Below are positions 28,246-40,140 of a DNA stretch of 64,000 nt, piece by piece. Source of the stretch: Pseudomonas iranensis (GTDB lineage Bacteria > Pseudomonadota > Gammaproteobacteria > Pseudomonadales > Pseudomonadaceae). Positions within the stretch are counted from its first letter, which is position 1. Every line of letters begins with the position of its first letter. Made by a program: the position numbers and the translations under genes. The notes under the pieces are model-generated. The model was not told the origin of the DNA, searched no databases, and saw only the letters and a list, made by a program, of their open reading frames with translations. The stretch covers positions 4,997,501-5,061,500 of the forward strand of contig NZ_CP077092.1 of NCBI RefSeq assembly GCF_014268585.2, in the 5' to 3' direction.

Positions 28246-28464
28246 ATGTATGTTTGCCTCTGCACTGGCGTCACCGACGGACAGATCCGCGAAGCGATCT
28301 ATGAAGGTTGCTGCAGCTATAAAGAAGTTCGCCAGGCCACCGGCGTCGCCAGCCAGTGTGGCAAATGCGCCTGCCTTGCCAAGGAAGTGGTGCGCGAAAC
28401 CCTGACCAAGCTGCAAACCGCCCAGGCCGCGATCCCTTACCCGGTAGAATTTACTGCTGCGTAA
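28246..28464 (+). CDS. bfd: Bacterioferritin-associated ferredoxin
   Basis: A 72-residue [2Fe-2S] protein that passes electrons into bacterioferritin to release stored iron. The four cluster cysteines lie in MYVCLCTGV and SQCGKCACLA (BFD domain). Start at ATG 28246; an upstream in-frame ATG at 28216 is less likely. Induced under iron starvation in P. aeruginosa, which fits the promoter above. Its partner bacterioferritin is encoded 200 bp downstream with its own promoter region. Confidence 0.95.
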   Translation: MYVCLCTGVTDGQIREAIYEGCCSYKEVRQATGVASQCGKCACLAKEVVRETLTKLQTAQAAIPYPVEFTAA

Positions 28465-28480
28465 ATGCCCCATTTCAAAG

Positions 28481-28507
28481 AACCGGACTAGATGTCCGGT
28501 TTTTTTA
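28481..28507 (+). terminator. Rho-independent terminator of bfd
   Basis: Stem ACCGGAC / GTCCGGT, 5-base loop, followed by seven T. Confidence 0.88.
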
Positions 28508-28664
28508 TGCCTGAAAATCAATTGCTTAGCGTCCAGACGCGGAACACAAACATTCTTATTCCGATTAATTTTCATTTATTATTCAATAACTTAGGTTTGA
28601 CACTTATAACTGCCAAGCTCAAACTCCGCCTTATATACGGTTAATACAGGGCAGGACTCCGATC

Positions 28665-29138
28665 ATGAAAGGCGACATTACAGTCATCCAGCATCTCAAC
28701 AAGATCCTCGCCAATGAGCTGGTCGCGATCAATCAGTACTTCCTGCATGCGCGCATGTATGAAGATTGGGGTCTGAACAAGCTCGGCAAGCACGAATACC
28801 ACGAATCCATCGACGAGATGAAACACGCGGACAAGCTGATCAAGCGCATCCTGTTCCTTGAAGGCCTGCCGAATGTGCAGGATCTGGGCAAGCTGCACAT
28901 CGGCGAGCACACCCGCGAGATGCTCGAATGCGACCTGCGCATCGAAAAGACCGGCCATGCCGACCTGAAAGCCGCCATTGCCCATTGCGAAACCGTTGGT
29001 GACTTCGGCAGCCGTGAACTGCTCGAAGACATTCTCGAGTCGGAAGAAGAACACATCGACTGGCTGGAAACCCAGCTCGGCCTGATCGACAAGATCGGCC
29101 TGGAAAACTATCTGCAATCGCAGATGGGCGAAGAGTAG
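28665..29138 (+). CDS. bfr: Bacterioferritin
   Basis: A 157-residue heme-containing ferritin subunit (24-mer iron store) closest in style to P. aeruginosa BfrB. Ferroxidase ligands are in [32 protein letters not shown] (the Met in DEMKHAD is the heme ligand) and [14 protein letters not shown]. The placement with bfd matches PA3530-PA3531. The TAG stop codon is the first three bases of a 35-bp inverted repeat (29136-29170). Confidence 0.96.
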   Translation: MKGDITVIQHLNKILANELVAINQYFLHARMYEDWGLNKLGKHEYHESIDEMKHADKLIKRILFLEGLPNVQDLGKLHIGEHTREMLECDLRIEKTGHADLKAAIAHCETVGDFGSRELLEDILESEEEHIDWLETQLGLIDKIGLENYLQSQMGEE

Positions 29139-29299
29139 GAGCTGTCGAGTGAAACGAGGCTGCGATCTTTATCGATTTCAGCCTTGATACTCAGTCAACT
29201 CGTATAACCAACAAAAAGCCCCGCCCTCTTTCGAGGTGCGGGGCTTTTTGCTGGCCGAAGATCAAAAGATCGCAGCCTCGTTTCACTCGACAGCTCCTA
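29136..29299. repeat. Inverted repeat pair (family C) framing a terminator
   Basis: 35-bp arms 29136-29170 and 29265-29299 are perfect reverse complements (TAGGAGCTGTCGAGTGAAAC ... GGCTGCGATCTTT). Between them is a terminator. The left arm contains the bfr stop codon. It resembles the GTAGGAGCTG...GCTGCGATCTTTT repeats seen in this species group. Confidence 0.85.
29213..29249. terminator. Rho-independent terminator between bfr and grxD
   Basis: 12-bp stem AAAAAGCCCCGC / GCGGGGCTTTTT, usable by both convergent genes. Confidence 0.9.
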
Positions 29300-29339
29300 C
29301 GGGAGACGCGTCGTCGAGCGAAACTCCATGAACGTAGAA

Positions 29340-29681
29340 TCAGGCTTCGGACTTGTTCGCCGCTGCCGCTTCGACAGCCGCCTTGATGGTGCTTTGCAGC
29401 GAACCGTCTGCAGCCATCTCGGTCATGATGTCGCTGCCGCCGATCAGCTCACCGCCGACCCACAGTTGCGGGAAAGTCGGCCAGTTGGCGTACTTTGGCA
29501 GGTTGGCGCGGATTTCCGGGTTCTGCAGGATGTCCACGTACGCGAACTTTTCACCACAGGCCATCACGGCTTGCGCAGCTTTTGCGGAGAAGCCGCACTG
29601 CGGCGCATTCGGCGAGCCTTTCATGTAAAGCAGAATGGTGTTGTTGGCAATCTGCTCTTTAATCGTTTCGATGATATCCAT
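29340..29681 (-). CDS. grxD: Monothiol glutaredoxin Grx4
   Basis: A 113-residue CGFS-type monothiol glutaredoxin that binds a shared [2Fe-2S] cluster with glutathione and takes part in Fe-S delivery. The active site is CGFS in NAPQCGFSAKAAQ. Other marks are ANWPTFPQLWVGGELIGGSDI (cis-Pro and GG). The position beside the iron-storage genes matches PA3533. Confidence 0.95.
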   Translation of the reverse strand: MDIIETIKEQIANNTILLYMKGSPNAPQCGFSAKAAQAVMACGEKFAYVDILQNPEIRANLPKYANWPTFPQLWVGGELIGGSDIMTEMAADGSLQSTIKAAVEAAAANKSEA

Positions 29682-29778
29682 GGAGCACCTCGGCTGAACT
29701 TTCCGACTCAGAGGTCGGCACGGTGGCGCATTGTAACGGAATCCCGAGCGCCATGCTCGGTCTCCCCGACAGACCCGC

Positions 29779-31884
29779 TCAGGCCGCCGCCACCGTCACC
29801 GGCACACCGTTCAACGCCGCGTTGCCCGACAGTTCGTCGAGCTGGCACTCGTCGGTCAGGTCGTTGGCGCTCGATCCCGGCTGGCCACTGGCGATTGCCA
29901 TCTGCACGCCCGGGCGCGCATGGCCCCAACCGTGGGGCAGGCTGACCACGCCTTTCATCATGTCGAGACTGGCGAGCACTTCCACCTCGATCTGCCCGAC
30001 CCGCGAACTCACCCGAACCCGCTGCCCATCGGCCAGACCACGGCTGGCCAGATCATCCGGGTGCATCAGCAACTGATGCCGCGGCTTGCCCTTCACCAGC
30101 CGATGAAAATTGTGCATCCACGAATTATTGCTGCGTACATGGCGGCGACCGATCATCAACAATTCATCGGCTGCCGGCGCCTGCAACGCGGCAAAGCGTG
30201 CGAGGTCGGCGAGGATCTCCGGGGGTGCAGCCTGAATACGTTGATCCGGCGTTTTCAGACGTGACGCCAGATTCGGCTTCAGCGCCCCCAGGTCAATGCC
30301 GTGCGGATGATCGAACAGCGTCGCCAACGACAACTTGTGCTCGGACGCATCGCCGTAGCGGCCCATGCGCAGGCCCATGTCGATCATCTTCGCCGGCGGC
30401 ATCGTCGGTTTCAGCTCCTTGGCGGTTTTCTCGGCGAAGGCCTTGGCCAGCCCGACGAAGATCTCCCAGTCGTGCAGCGCACCCTCGGGCTTGGCGAGGA
30501 TGGCGCGATTGAAGCGGGTCACGTTACGCACCGCGAACAGGTTGAACGTGGTGTCGTAGTGATCGTTTTCCAGTGCCGAGGTCGACGGCAGGATCAGATC
30601 GGCATAACGCGTGGTTTCGTTGATGTACAGGTCGATGCTGAGCATGAAGTCGAGGCCGTCCAGCGCCTGCTCCAGTTGCCGGCCGTTGGGTGTCGACAAC
30701 ACCGGGTTGCCGGCAACGGTGATCAGCGCGCGGATCTGCCCCTCGCCCTCCGTGAGCATCTCTTCGGCCAATGCCGATACCGGCAACTCGCCGCCGTATT
30801 CAGGACGCCCGGAAACGCGGCTCTGCCATTTGTTGAAATGCCCGCCCGAGGTCGACGCCACCAGATCCACCGCCGGCTCGGTGCAAAGAGCACCGCCAAC
30901 GCGGTCGAGATTGCCGGTGACCAGATTGATCAACTGCACCACCCAATGACAGAGGGTGCCGAAGGCCTGGGTCGAGACGCCCATGCGCCCGTAGCAGACC
31001 GCACTCGGTGCGGCAGCGAAGTCGCGCGCCAGTTGGCGAATCTGTTCGGCAGGCACTGCGCAGAGCGGGCTCATCGCTTCGGCACTAAACGCAGCCACGG
31101 CGCTGCGCACCTCGTCGAGGCCATCGACCGGCAAATGGCTGTCGCGGGTCAGGCCTTCGCTGAACAGCGTATTGAGCATGCCGAACAACAGCGCCGCATC
31201 GCCGCCCGGGCGGACGAAAACGTGTTGATCGGCCATCGCTGCGGTTTCGCTGCGGCGCGGATCGACTACCACCACTTTGCCGCCGCGCGCCTGAATCGCC
31301 CTCAGGCGCTTCTCGACGTCCGGCACGGTCATGATGCTGCCGTTGGACGCCAGCGGATTGCCGCCGAGGATCAGCATGAAGTCGGTGTGATCGATATCGG
31401 GAATCGGTAACAGCAAACCGTGGCCGTACATCAGGTAGCTGCTGAGGTGGTGCGGCAGTTGATCGACCGACGTTGCCGAGTAGCGATTGCGGGTTTTCAG
31501 CAACCCCAGGAAGTAATTGCTGTGAGTCATCAGGCCGTAGTTGTGCACGCTCGGATTGCCCTGATACACCGCAACGGCGTTCTGCCCGTGACGTTCCTGA
31601 ATCGCCGCGAGTTTCTCGGCCACCAGCGCAAACGCCTCGTCCCACTCGATCGGCAGCCATTCGCTGCCGACGCGGCGCATCGGCTGACGCAGGCGATCGG
31701 GATCGTTTTGAATGTCTTGCAGAGCCACGGCTTTCGGGCAGATATGGCCGCGGCTGAAGGTGTCGAGGGCATCACCCTTGATCGAGGTGATCGCGACGTT
31801 GCCATCGGTTTCCGTGGTTTCGATGGTCAGCCCGCAAATGGCTTCGCACAGGTGGCATGCACGGTGGTGAAGAGTCTTGGTCAT
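29779..31884 (-). CDS. Molybdopterin-dependent oxidoreductase (formate dehydrogenase/DMSO reductase family)
   Basis: A 701-residue protein. The N-terminal [4Fe-4S] domain has C-x-x-C-x3-C and a later Cys (ACHLCEAICGL ... GHICPKAVAL), followed by molybdopterin-binding domains (QGNPSVHNYGL, LILGGNPLASNG, VVVDPRRSETAAMADQHVFVRPGGDAAL) and a C-terminal dinucleotide-binding beta-barrel (LLMHPDDLASRGLADGQRVRVSSRVG). There is no Tat-like leader, so it is probably cytoplasmic. No electron-transfer or chaperone subunit genes are adjacent, so substrate and partner are unknown. Start ATG 31884 (MTKTLHHRAC) preferred over a longer frame. Confidence 0.88.
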   Translation of the reverse strand: MTKTLHHRACHLCEAICGLTIETTETDGNVAITSIKGDALDTFSRGHICPKAVALQDIQNDPDRLRQPMRRVGSEWLPIEWDEAFALVAEKLAAIQERHGQNAVAVYQGNPSVHNYGLMTHSNYFLGLLKTRNRYSATSVDQLPHHLSSYLMYGHGLLLPIPDIDHTDFMLILGGNPLASNGSIMTVPDVEKRLRAIQARGGKVVVVDPRRSETAAMADQHVFVRPGGDAALLFGMLNTLFSEGLTRDSHLPVDGLDEVRSAVAAFSAEAMSPLCAVPAEQIRQLARDFAAAPSAVCYGRMGVSTQAFGTLCHWVVQLINLVTGNLDRVGGALCTEPAVDLVASTSGGHFNKWQSRVSGRPEYGGELPVSALAEEMLTEGEGQIRALITVAGNPVLSTPNGRQLEQALDGLDFMLSIDLYINETTRYADLILPSTSALENDHYDTTFNLFAVRNVTRFNRAILAKPEGALHDWEIFVGLAKAFAEKTAKELKPTMPPAKMIDMGLRMGRYGDASEHKLSLATLFDHPHGIDLGALKPNLASRLKTPDQRIQAAPPEILADLARFAALQAPAADELLMIGRRHVRSNNSWMHNFHRLVKGKPRHQLLMHPDDLASRGLADGQRVRVSSRVGQIEVEVLASLDMMKGVVSLPHGWGHARPGVQMAIASGQPGSSANDLTDECQLDELSGNAALNGVPVTVAAA

Positions 31885-32019
31885 GGCCAGTCTCTGTCTT
31901 GTTCGGGAGCAGGCAATCACGCCCGCGGGAACAAAACTATGGCCCGTGCGCAGAGACGGCGCCAGCGACGTTCGTCTTGTGAATCGACGGTTATCAGGAC
32001 AGCCGATAAATCGCCGCGA

Positions 32020-32310
32020 TCAGTTCGGCGGCAACTGCGGCGGTGCCGCCAGCTGGATTTCCTGGATGGTTTCGATCTGCTCATGGGCGACGTGCACGCC
32101 GGTGAGCTCGCCGATCAATCGCCAGTGCTCATCGAGCCCGGCGCTGATGGTGGCCATGCGATCGATCATGTGCCGACCGGCGGATTTGACCACTTCGTCG
32201 TCACTGCGCAGCAACTCGAAAGACATCGAGGTGACGGACGCGGTGAGATGGGTCAGGGAGCGAGCCGTGTGGCCCAGCAGCTCCATTAACAGTTGTTCTT
32301 TCGATTCCAT
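32020..32310 (-). CDS. Conserved small protein of unknown function
   Basis: A 96-residue mostly helical protein (MESKEQLLMELLGHTARSLTHLTASVTSMSFELLRSDDEVVKSAGRHMIDRMATISAGLDEHWRLIGELTG...) with a Pro-rich end. No signal peptide, Cys or known motif. Codon use matches the chromosome, and a GGAAGC-type ribosome site lies upstream of ATG 32310. I do not recognise a family. Confidence 0.65.
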   Translation of the reverse strand: MESKEQLLMELLGHTARSLTHLTASVTSMSFELLRSDDEVVKSAGRHMIDRMATISAGLDEHWRLIGELTGVHVAHEQIETIQEIQLAAPPQLPPN

Positions 32311-32711
32311 GCGGAGGCTTCCTGCGTCGCTCGAAACTTATTTATAACCCAGCACTTTGCTTTAGCAAATGTTTCAGTCTGAACATCCGACCAAGCGAAT
32401 CGGTGGCGCCGCGTTCGTAAACCGACCAGGACCGCTGCGTTGCCGTCGCGGCGCATTGCCAAGCCCGGCGGCGCCAGTGTACAAAGAGGCTCACCGCTGT
32501 ACTGAATCCGGCTTCAACATGCGTGATCGAAATGCTCGGTCCGCGCTCCGAATCCCGCTGAAAAGTAGCCTATTGGCATAACGCGACATTTAGTGTCAAT
32601 ATCGCGCCTTCCCCTATTTCGTCGCCCCGTGCGGCTTACGCCGCAGGTCTCGCCCGTTGTTCCGTAAAACAAGGCTTTGAGCATCTGCGGTCTGTAGCAA
32701 AAAGGTAGTCA
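32311..32711. other. argF upstream region
   Basis: About 400 bp without a convincing gene. On the minus strand, 32588-32568 reads TGTCGC-N8-AA-N5, a single ArgR-type half-site, but no partner 21 bp away is visible. Otherwise nothing I can name. Confidence 0.4.
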
Positions 32712-33635
32712 ATGATGAGCGCAAGGCACTTTCTCTCCCTGATGGATTGCACGCCCGAAGAGCTGGTCAGCGTGATCCGTCGAGGCGTTGAGCTCAAGGA
32801 CCTGCGTAACCGCGGCGTACTGTTCGAGCCTCTGAAAAACCGCGTGCTGGGGATGATCTTCGAAAAATCCTCGACCCGTACCCGGATCTCCTTCGAGGCC
32901 GGCATGATCCAGCTCGGCGGCCAGGCGATTTTCCTGTCCCCGCGCGACACCCAACTGGGCCGTGGCGAGCCGATCAGCGACTGCGCCATCGTCATGTCGA
33001 GCATGCTCGATGCGGTGATGATCCGTACCTTCGCCCACAGCACCCTCACCGAATTCGCCGCCAACTCGCGGGTGCCGGTGATCAACGGTCTGTCCGATGA
33101 TCTGCACCCTTGCCAGTTGCTCGCCGACATGCAGACCTTCCTCGAACACCGTGGCTCGATCCAGGGCAAGACCGTGGCCTGGATCGGTGACGGCAACAAC
33201 ATGTGCAACAGCTATATAGAAGCGGCGATCCAGTTCGACTTCCAGCTGCGCGTTGCCTGCCCGGAAGGCTACGAGCCGAACCCGGAGTTCGTCGCCCAGG
33301 CTGGTGATCGCGTGACCATCGTCCGCGATCCGCAAGACGCCGTGCGTGGCGCGCATCTGGTCAGCACCGACGTCTGGACTTCGATGGGTCAGGAAGAGGA
33401 AACTGCCAAGCGCCTCAAGCTGTTCGCGCCGTTCCAGGTCAACCGTGCCCTGCTCGACCTCGCTGCCGAGGACGTGCTGTTCATGCACTGCCTGCCGGCG
33501 CACCGTGGCGAAGAAATCAGTCTCGACCTGCTCGATGACCCGCGCTCCGTCGCCTGGGATCAGGCAGAAAACCGTCTCCACGCACAGAAGGCCCTGCTTG
33601 AGTTCCTCGTCGAACCGGCATATCACCACGCATGA
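32712..33635 (+). CDS. argF: Ornithine carbamoyltransferase (anabolic)
   Basis: A 307-residue enzyme of arginine synthesis. Carbamoyl-phosphate motif STRTR ([15 protein letters not shown]), ornithine-side motifs HPCQ ([14 protein letters not shown]), and HCLPA ([13 protein letters not shown]). Two neighbouring ATGs (32712, 32715) follow AAAGG. It overlaps the next gene by 4 bp. The sequence is of the P. aeruginosa ArgF type rather than the catabolic ArcB type. Confidence 0.97.
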   Translation: MMSARHFLSLMDCTPEELVSVIRRGVELKDLRNRGVLFEPLKNRVLGMIFEKSSTRTRISFEAGMIQLGGQAIFLSPRDTQLGRGEPISDCAIVMSSMLDAVMIRTFAHSTLTEFAANSRVPVINGLSDDLHPCQLLADMQTFLEHRGSIQGKTVAWIGDGNNMCNSYIEAAIQFDFQLRVACPEGYEPNPEFVAQAGDRVTIVRDPQDAVRGAHLVSTDVWTSMGQEEETAKRLKLFAPFQVNRALLDLAAEDVLFMHCLPAHRGEEISLDLLDDPRSVAWDQAENRLHAQKALLEFLVEPAYHHA

Positions 33636-34741
33636 GCCATGAATTACTGCTGAACCTGCGCAACCTCGCTTGCGGCTACCAAGATCAACGCGTGGTGCAG
33701 AACCTCAATCTGCACCTCAACGCCGGCGACATCGGCTGCCTGCTCGGCTCGTCCGGCTGCGGCAAGACCACCACCCTGCGCGCCATCGCCGGTTTCGAAC
33801 CGGTGCACGAAGGCGAAATCACCCTCGGTGGCGAAACCCTCTCCAGCGCCGGTTTCACCCTGGCGCCAGAGAAACGCCGGATCGGCATGGTGTTTCAGGA
33901 CTACGCGCTGTTCCCGCACCTGAGCGTGGCCGACAACATCGCTTTCGGCATCCGCAAGCACCCGAACAAGGCGCGCGTGGTCGAAGAACTGCTGGAACTG
34001 GTCAATCTGAAAAACCTCGGCAAGCGCTTTCCGCACGAGCTGTCCGGCGGCCAGCAACAGCGGGTCGCCCTCGCCCGCGCCCTGGCGCCGGAACCGCAGC
34101 TGTTGCTGCTCGACGAGCCGTTTTCCAACCTCGATGGCGAGTTGCGCCGCAAGCTCAGCCATGAGGTACGCGACATCCTCAAGGCCCGTGGCACCAGTGC
34201 GATTCTGGTCACCCACGATCAGGAAGAAGCCTTCGCCGTCAGCGATCACGTTGGCGTGTTCAAGGAAGGTCGGCTGGAACAGTGGGACACGCCCTACAAC
34301 CTCTACCACGAACCGGCGACGCCTTATGTCGCCAGTTTCATCGGTCAGGGTTATTTCATTCGCGGCCAACTCGTCAGTCCGGAGTCGGTGCAGACCGAGC
34401 TGGGTGAGCTGCGCGGCAACCGTGCTTACACCTGGCCGATTGGCGGTGCGGTGGATGTGCTGTTGCGTCCGGATGACATTGTTTACGCGCCGGATAGCTC
34501 ACTGAAGGCGCAGATTGTCGGCAAGACATTCCTCGGCGCGGCGACCTTGTATCGCCTGCAACTGCCGACCGGTGCGCAGCTGGAATCGATCTTTCCGAGC
34601 CATGCCGATCACCTGGTTGGCGCCCAGGTCGGGATTCGCGTAGCGGCGGATCATCTGGTGCTGTTCCAGGCTTCGGGGAGCACTGCGGCACAGATTCCGG
34701 CGGTGGAAAACGGCGTCCGTCGATTCAGCACCAGCCTCTGA
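33632..34741 (+). CDS. ABC transporter ATP-binding protein (FbpC/PotA-like), orphan
   Basis: A 369-residue ATPase: Walker [12 protein letters not shown]-loop FQDYALFPH, signature [15 protein letters not shown], Walker [14 protein letters not shown]-loop VTHDQEEA, then a C-terminal TOBE-like domain ([12 protein letters not shown] ... [13 protein letters not shown]). It resembles iron(III)/polyamine/sulfate import ATPases. It overlaps argF by ATGA, so the two are co-transcribed. No permease or binding-protein gene is present in this region, so the transport partner must lie elsewhere. Confidence 0.92.
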   Translation: MSHELLLNLRNLACGYQDQRVVQNLNLHLNAGDIGCLLGSSGCGKTTTLRAIAGFEPVHEGEITLGGETLSSAGFTLAPEKRRIGMVFQDYALFPHLSVADNIAFGIRKHPNKARVVEELLELVNLKNLGKRFPHELSGGQQQRVALARALAPEPQLLLLDEPFSNLDGELRRKLSHEVRDILKARGTSAILVTHDQEEAFAVSDHVGVFKEGRLEQWDTPYNLYHEPATPYVASFIGQGYFIRGQLVSPESVQTELGELRGNRAYTWPIGGAVDVLLRPDDIVYAPDSSLKAQIVGKTFLGAATLYRLQLPTGAQLESIFPSHADHLVGAQVGIRVAADHLVLFQASGSTAAQIPAVENGVRRFSTSL

Positions 34742-34759
34742 TCCGCACTGGATAAAAAT

Positions 34760-34849
34760 TGTGGGAGCGAGCCTGCTCGCGAATGCGGTGTTTCAGTCGC
34801 CGAAGATGTTGACTGAAAGAGCGCTTTCGCGAGCAGGCTCGCTCCCACA
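34760..34849. repeat. REPIN, family A
   Basis: Inverted pair of the GTGGGAGCGAGCCTGCTCGCGAA repeat, between the convergent ABC ATPase and PhzF-like genes. Confidence 0.9.
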
Positions 34850-34861
34850 GTTGGTATTGCC

Positions 34862-35644
34862 TCAGCCTAAAAACAGGGTACCGCTGGCCACCAGCGTCGC
34901 ATTGCCGCCAATCTTCACCCGCTCACCTTCCAGCCGACAGAACAACTCCCCGCCCCGCGCCGAGCGCTGGCACGCGGTCAGGTTCGATTTGCCCAGACGT
35001 TTGGCCCAGTACGGAATCAGGCTGCAATGGGTCGAGCCGGTCACCGGGTCTTCATTGATACCGATGGCCGGGGCGAAATAGCGCGAGACGAAGTCATGCT
35101 GGTTGCCACGCGCGGTAACAATTGCGCCCAGCCATGGCAGTTTCGCCAGCGCTGCCATGTCCGGTTGGCAGTCGAGCACGGCCTGTTCCGAGTCCAGCAC
35201 CACGAACAGCTCGTTGGAGCCGAGCACATCAACCGCCTCGACACCGAGGGCTCGCTCGACATCCAGCGTCACGCCGATTTCCGATGGCACGATGGTCGGG
35301 AAATCCAGCCACAAGCGGTCGCCTTCACGGCTGACGCTCAGCAGGCCGGACTTGCAAGTGAAGTCGATGCGCTCGGCACTTTCCTTATAGATTTCGAACA
35401 GTACAAACGCGCTGGCCAGGGTCGCATGCCCGCACAGCGGCACTTCGGTGGTCGGGGTGAACCAGCGGATATGCCAGGCCTGGCCTTCGCGCACCAGAAA
35501 CGCAGTCTCCGCCAGGTTGTGTTCGGCGGCGATCTTCTGCATCAAGTCATCGGCCAGCCAGCTGTCGAGCCGATAGACCATCGCCGGGTTGCCACTGAAC
35601 GGCCGATCACTGAACGCGTCGACCTGATGAAACGCAAGCTGCAT
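34862..35644 (-). CDS. PhzF-family isomerase/epimerase-like protein
   Basis: A 260-residue member of the PhzF/diaminopimelate-epimerase-fold family. It begins QLAFHQVDAFSDRPFSGNPAMVYRL, with the catalytic Glu region AAEHNLAETAFLV, PLCGHATLASAFVLFE, and the second-half motif INEDPVTGSTHCSLIPYWA. Most PhzF homologues outside phenazine clusters have unknown substrates, and no phenazine genes are near. It is monocistronic by position. Confidence 0.9.
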   Translation of the reverse strand: MQLAFHQVDAFSDRPFSGNPAMVYRLDSWLADDLMQKIAAEHNLAETAFLVREGQAWHIRWFTPTTEVPLCGHATLASAFVLFEIYKESAERIDFTCKSGLLSVSREGDRLWLDFPTIVPSEIGVTLDVERALGVEAVDVLGSNELFVVLDSEQAVLDCQPDMAALAKLPWLGAIVTARGNQHDFVSRYFAPAIGINEDPVTGSTHCSLIPYWAKRLGKSNLTACQRSARGGELFCRLEGERVKIGGNATLVASGTLFLG

Positions 35645-35743
35645 GATTGTCTCCCTGAATTGGTCGACCGAGCATGCAACGGCGGGCCGGATCAGTGCCA
35701 GTGACAGAAGCGCTATTTTTTCTTCATACAGCCGGCGCGCATT

Positions 35744-36214
35744 TTAAGCCCGGCCGATATCGGCAAACTTCGCCTGGGTGTGCTCGGCCAGCACCGCAGG
35801 CGCCAGTTCCACTTCCAGTCCTCGCCGCCCGGCACTCACATAGATAGTCGCAAACTCCTGAGCGGAATTGTCGATGAAGGTGCGCAGGCGTTTCTTCTGC
35901 CCGAGCGGGCTGATGCCGCCCAACAGGTAGCCGGTGGAGCGTTGCGCGGCAGCGGGATCAGCCATTTCGGCTTTCTTCACTCCGGCGGCGTGTGCCAGTC
36001 CCTTGAGATCGAGCGTTCCGACGACCGGCACCACAGCCACCAGCAGTTCGCCTTTTTCACTGGCGGCCAGCAGGGTTTTGAACACTTGCGCCGGTTCAAG
36101 CCCAAGCTTCTCGGCTGCCTCCAGCCCGTAGGACGCGGCCTTCGGATCATGTTCGTAACTGTGCACGCGATGTTCGGCACGAACTTTTTTCAACAAGTCC
36201 AACGCTGGGGTCAT
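35744..36214 (-). CDS. ybaK: Cys-tRNA(Pro)/Cys-tRNA(Cys) deacylase YbaK
   Basis: A 156-residue YbaK/EbsC-type editing protein that hydrolyses Cys wrongly attached to tRNA-Pro. Signatures: [21 protein letters not shown] (with the key Lys at about residue 46 of KTL), [21 protein letters not shown], and [15 protein letters not shown]. Normal length, single gene. Confidence 0.94.
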   Translation of the reverse strand: MTPALDLLKKVRAEHRVHSYEHDPKAASYGLEAAEKLGLEPAQVFKTLLAASEKGELLVAVVPVVGTLDLKGLAHAAGVKKAEMADPAAAQRSTGYLLGGISPLGQKKRLRTFIDNSAQEFATIYVSAGRRGLEVELAPAVLAEHTQAKFADIGRA

Positions 36215-36394
36215 GGCAGCTCCGGGTTCGGCAGTCTTTGATAAAACCTGCGGCGGATTCTAGGTCATCGTTGGGCAAAAGGCTCTATTCCAAGCCGCGA
36301 ATCCCGTGGCTTCGCGCTGCATTCAAGCTGATCGCCGCGCTGATCATTCACACGGCGAATAGTTTTATTGTGACCGACGGTTCACTTTCGACCT

Positions 36395-36423
36395 TTGACA
36401 GGTTTGTTTCTTGTCTATATTTT
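36395..36423 (+). promoter_or_regulatory. Possible sigma-70 promoter of glpF
   Basis: TTGACA at 36395-36400 followed by the T/A-rich run TATATTTTTT. A -10 could be TATATT (15-bp spacer) or TATTTT (17-bp spacer). It lies about 145 bp before the glpF start within an otherwise empty 350-bp region. Confidence 0.45.
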
Positions 36424-36565
36424 TTCGAATCTGAATAATGTAAGAATCATGCTCCGCGCAGTACCCAGCAGTAACCCGGGAACCGAATGGGGATTCCGAC
36501 CCGGTGAAGATCGCGCCCTGCTCCGTTGGCAAGGCGCTACACAAGAAAAAGAACCGAGGTTTTCA

Positions 36566-38997
<2,432 letters not shown>

Positions 38998-39092
38998 GCC
39001 AACCTGCAGTTCCAGAAGGGTATCTAACTGGTAGGGAGCAGATTCCTGCGGCATCATGGGCAAATTTTGCACGGCAGCCCAAAGGAAGCCCC

Positions 39093-39848
39093 ATGAATCT
39101 GCCTCCCCGTCAGCAGCAAATCCTCGAGCTGGTCCGCGAACGCGGCTATGTGAGCATCGAGGAAATGGCCACGCTGTTCGTTGTCACCCCGCAAACCATC
39201 CGCCGCGACATCAATCAGCTCGCGGAAGCCAACCTGCTGCGTCGCTACCACGGTGGCGCCGCGTACGATTCCAGTGTCGAAAACACCGCGTATGCGATGC
39301 GCGCCGATCAGATGCGCGACGAAAAGCAACGCATCGGTGAAGCCATCGCCGCACAGATCCCCGATCACGCCTCGCTGTTCATCAACATTGGTACAACCAC
39401 CGAATCGATCGCCCGCGCCCTGCTCAATCACAGTCACCTGAAGATCATCACCAACAACCTGCACGTCGCCTCGATGCTTAGCGCCAAGGATGATTTCGAT
39501 GTGCTGCTGACCGGCGGCAACGTGCGGCGGGACGGCGGTGTGGTCGGTCAGGCGAGCGTGGACTTCATCAATCAGTTCAAGGTCGATTTCGCCTTGGTCG
39601 GCATCAGCGGGATCGATGAGGACGGCAGCCTGCTCGATTTCGACTATCAGGAAGTGCGGGTGAGCCAAGCGATCATTGCCAATGCGCGGCAGGTGATTCT
39701 GGCGGCGGACTCGAGCAAGTTCGGGCGTAACGCGATGATTCGACTGGGGCCGATCAGCCTGATCGATTGCCTGGTCACCGATCAGCAGCCGGTACCGGCG
39801 CTGGCGCAGTTGTTGAGTCAGCACAAGATTCGTCTGGAAGTCGTCTGA
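39093..39848 (+). CDS. glpR: DeoR-family glycerol-3-phosphate regulon repressor
   Basis: A 251-residue repressor: N-terminal winged helix ([52 protein letters not shown]) and a DeoRC sugar-phosphate-sensing domain ([54 protein letters not shown]). It lies between glpK and glpD, and a palindromic operator candidate lies just upstream of glpD. Confidence 0.95.
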   Translation: MNLPPRQQQILELVRERGYVSIEEMATLFVVTPQTIRRDINQLAEANLLRRYHGGAAYDSSVENTAYAMRADQMRDEKQRIGEAIAAQIPDHASLFINIGTTTESIARALLNHSHLKIITNNLHVASMLSAKDDFDVLLTGGNVRRDGGVVGQASVDFINQFKVDFALVGISGIDEDGSLLDFDYQEVRVSQAIIANARQVILAADSSKFGRNAMIRLGPISLIDCLVTDQQPVPALAQLLSQHKIRLEVV

Positions 39849-39877
39849 TTCCTCTCCCTCGCTGACCGAACCGACGC

Positions 39878-39945
39878 TTTCGCGAGCAGGCTCGCTCCCA
39901 CTCTTGGAATGCATTGCAAAATGTGGGAGCGAGCCTGCTCGCGAA
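39878..39945. repeat. REP pair, family A, in tail-to-tail orientation
   Basis: Arms TTCGCGAGCAGGCTCGCTCCCA (left) and TGGGAGCGAGCCTGCTCGCGAA (right) face the opposite way to the other REPINs in the window, with a short spacer. Located between glpR and glpD. Confidence 0.85.
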
Positions 39946-40086
39946 AACAATCGATCAAACAACACATCTTCTGCGCCCTTGCGCGCGTTCATGTTCGAAA
40001 ATTTTCTTTTAATCGCCCTTCGATGAGTTTTTTCAATCGAACGCGACTGGCTGTGCGCGTCTTTATGGGCTACCATTTTCGCAAAT

Positions 40087-40100
40087 GAACATTAATGTTC
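40087..40100. promoter_or_regulatory. Candidate GlpR operator upstream of glpD
   Basis: Perfect 14-bp palindrome GAACATTAATGTTC within AATGAACATTAATGTTCGATT, about 40 bp before the glpD start. It resembles the E. coli GlpR half-site pattern (ATGTTCG). A second half-site-like ATGTTCGAAAATTTT occurs at 39991-40005. Confidence 0.55.
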
Positions 40101-40140
40101 GATTTCCAAGACATAAAACCAAAAGAACCGAGGCCAGCCG

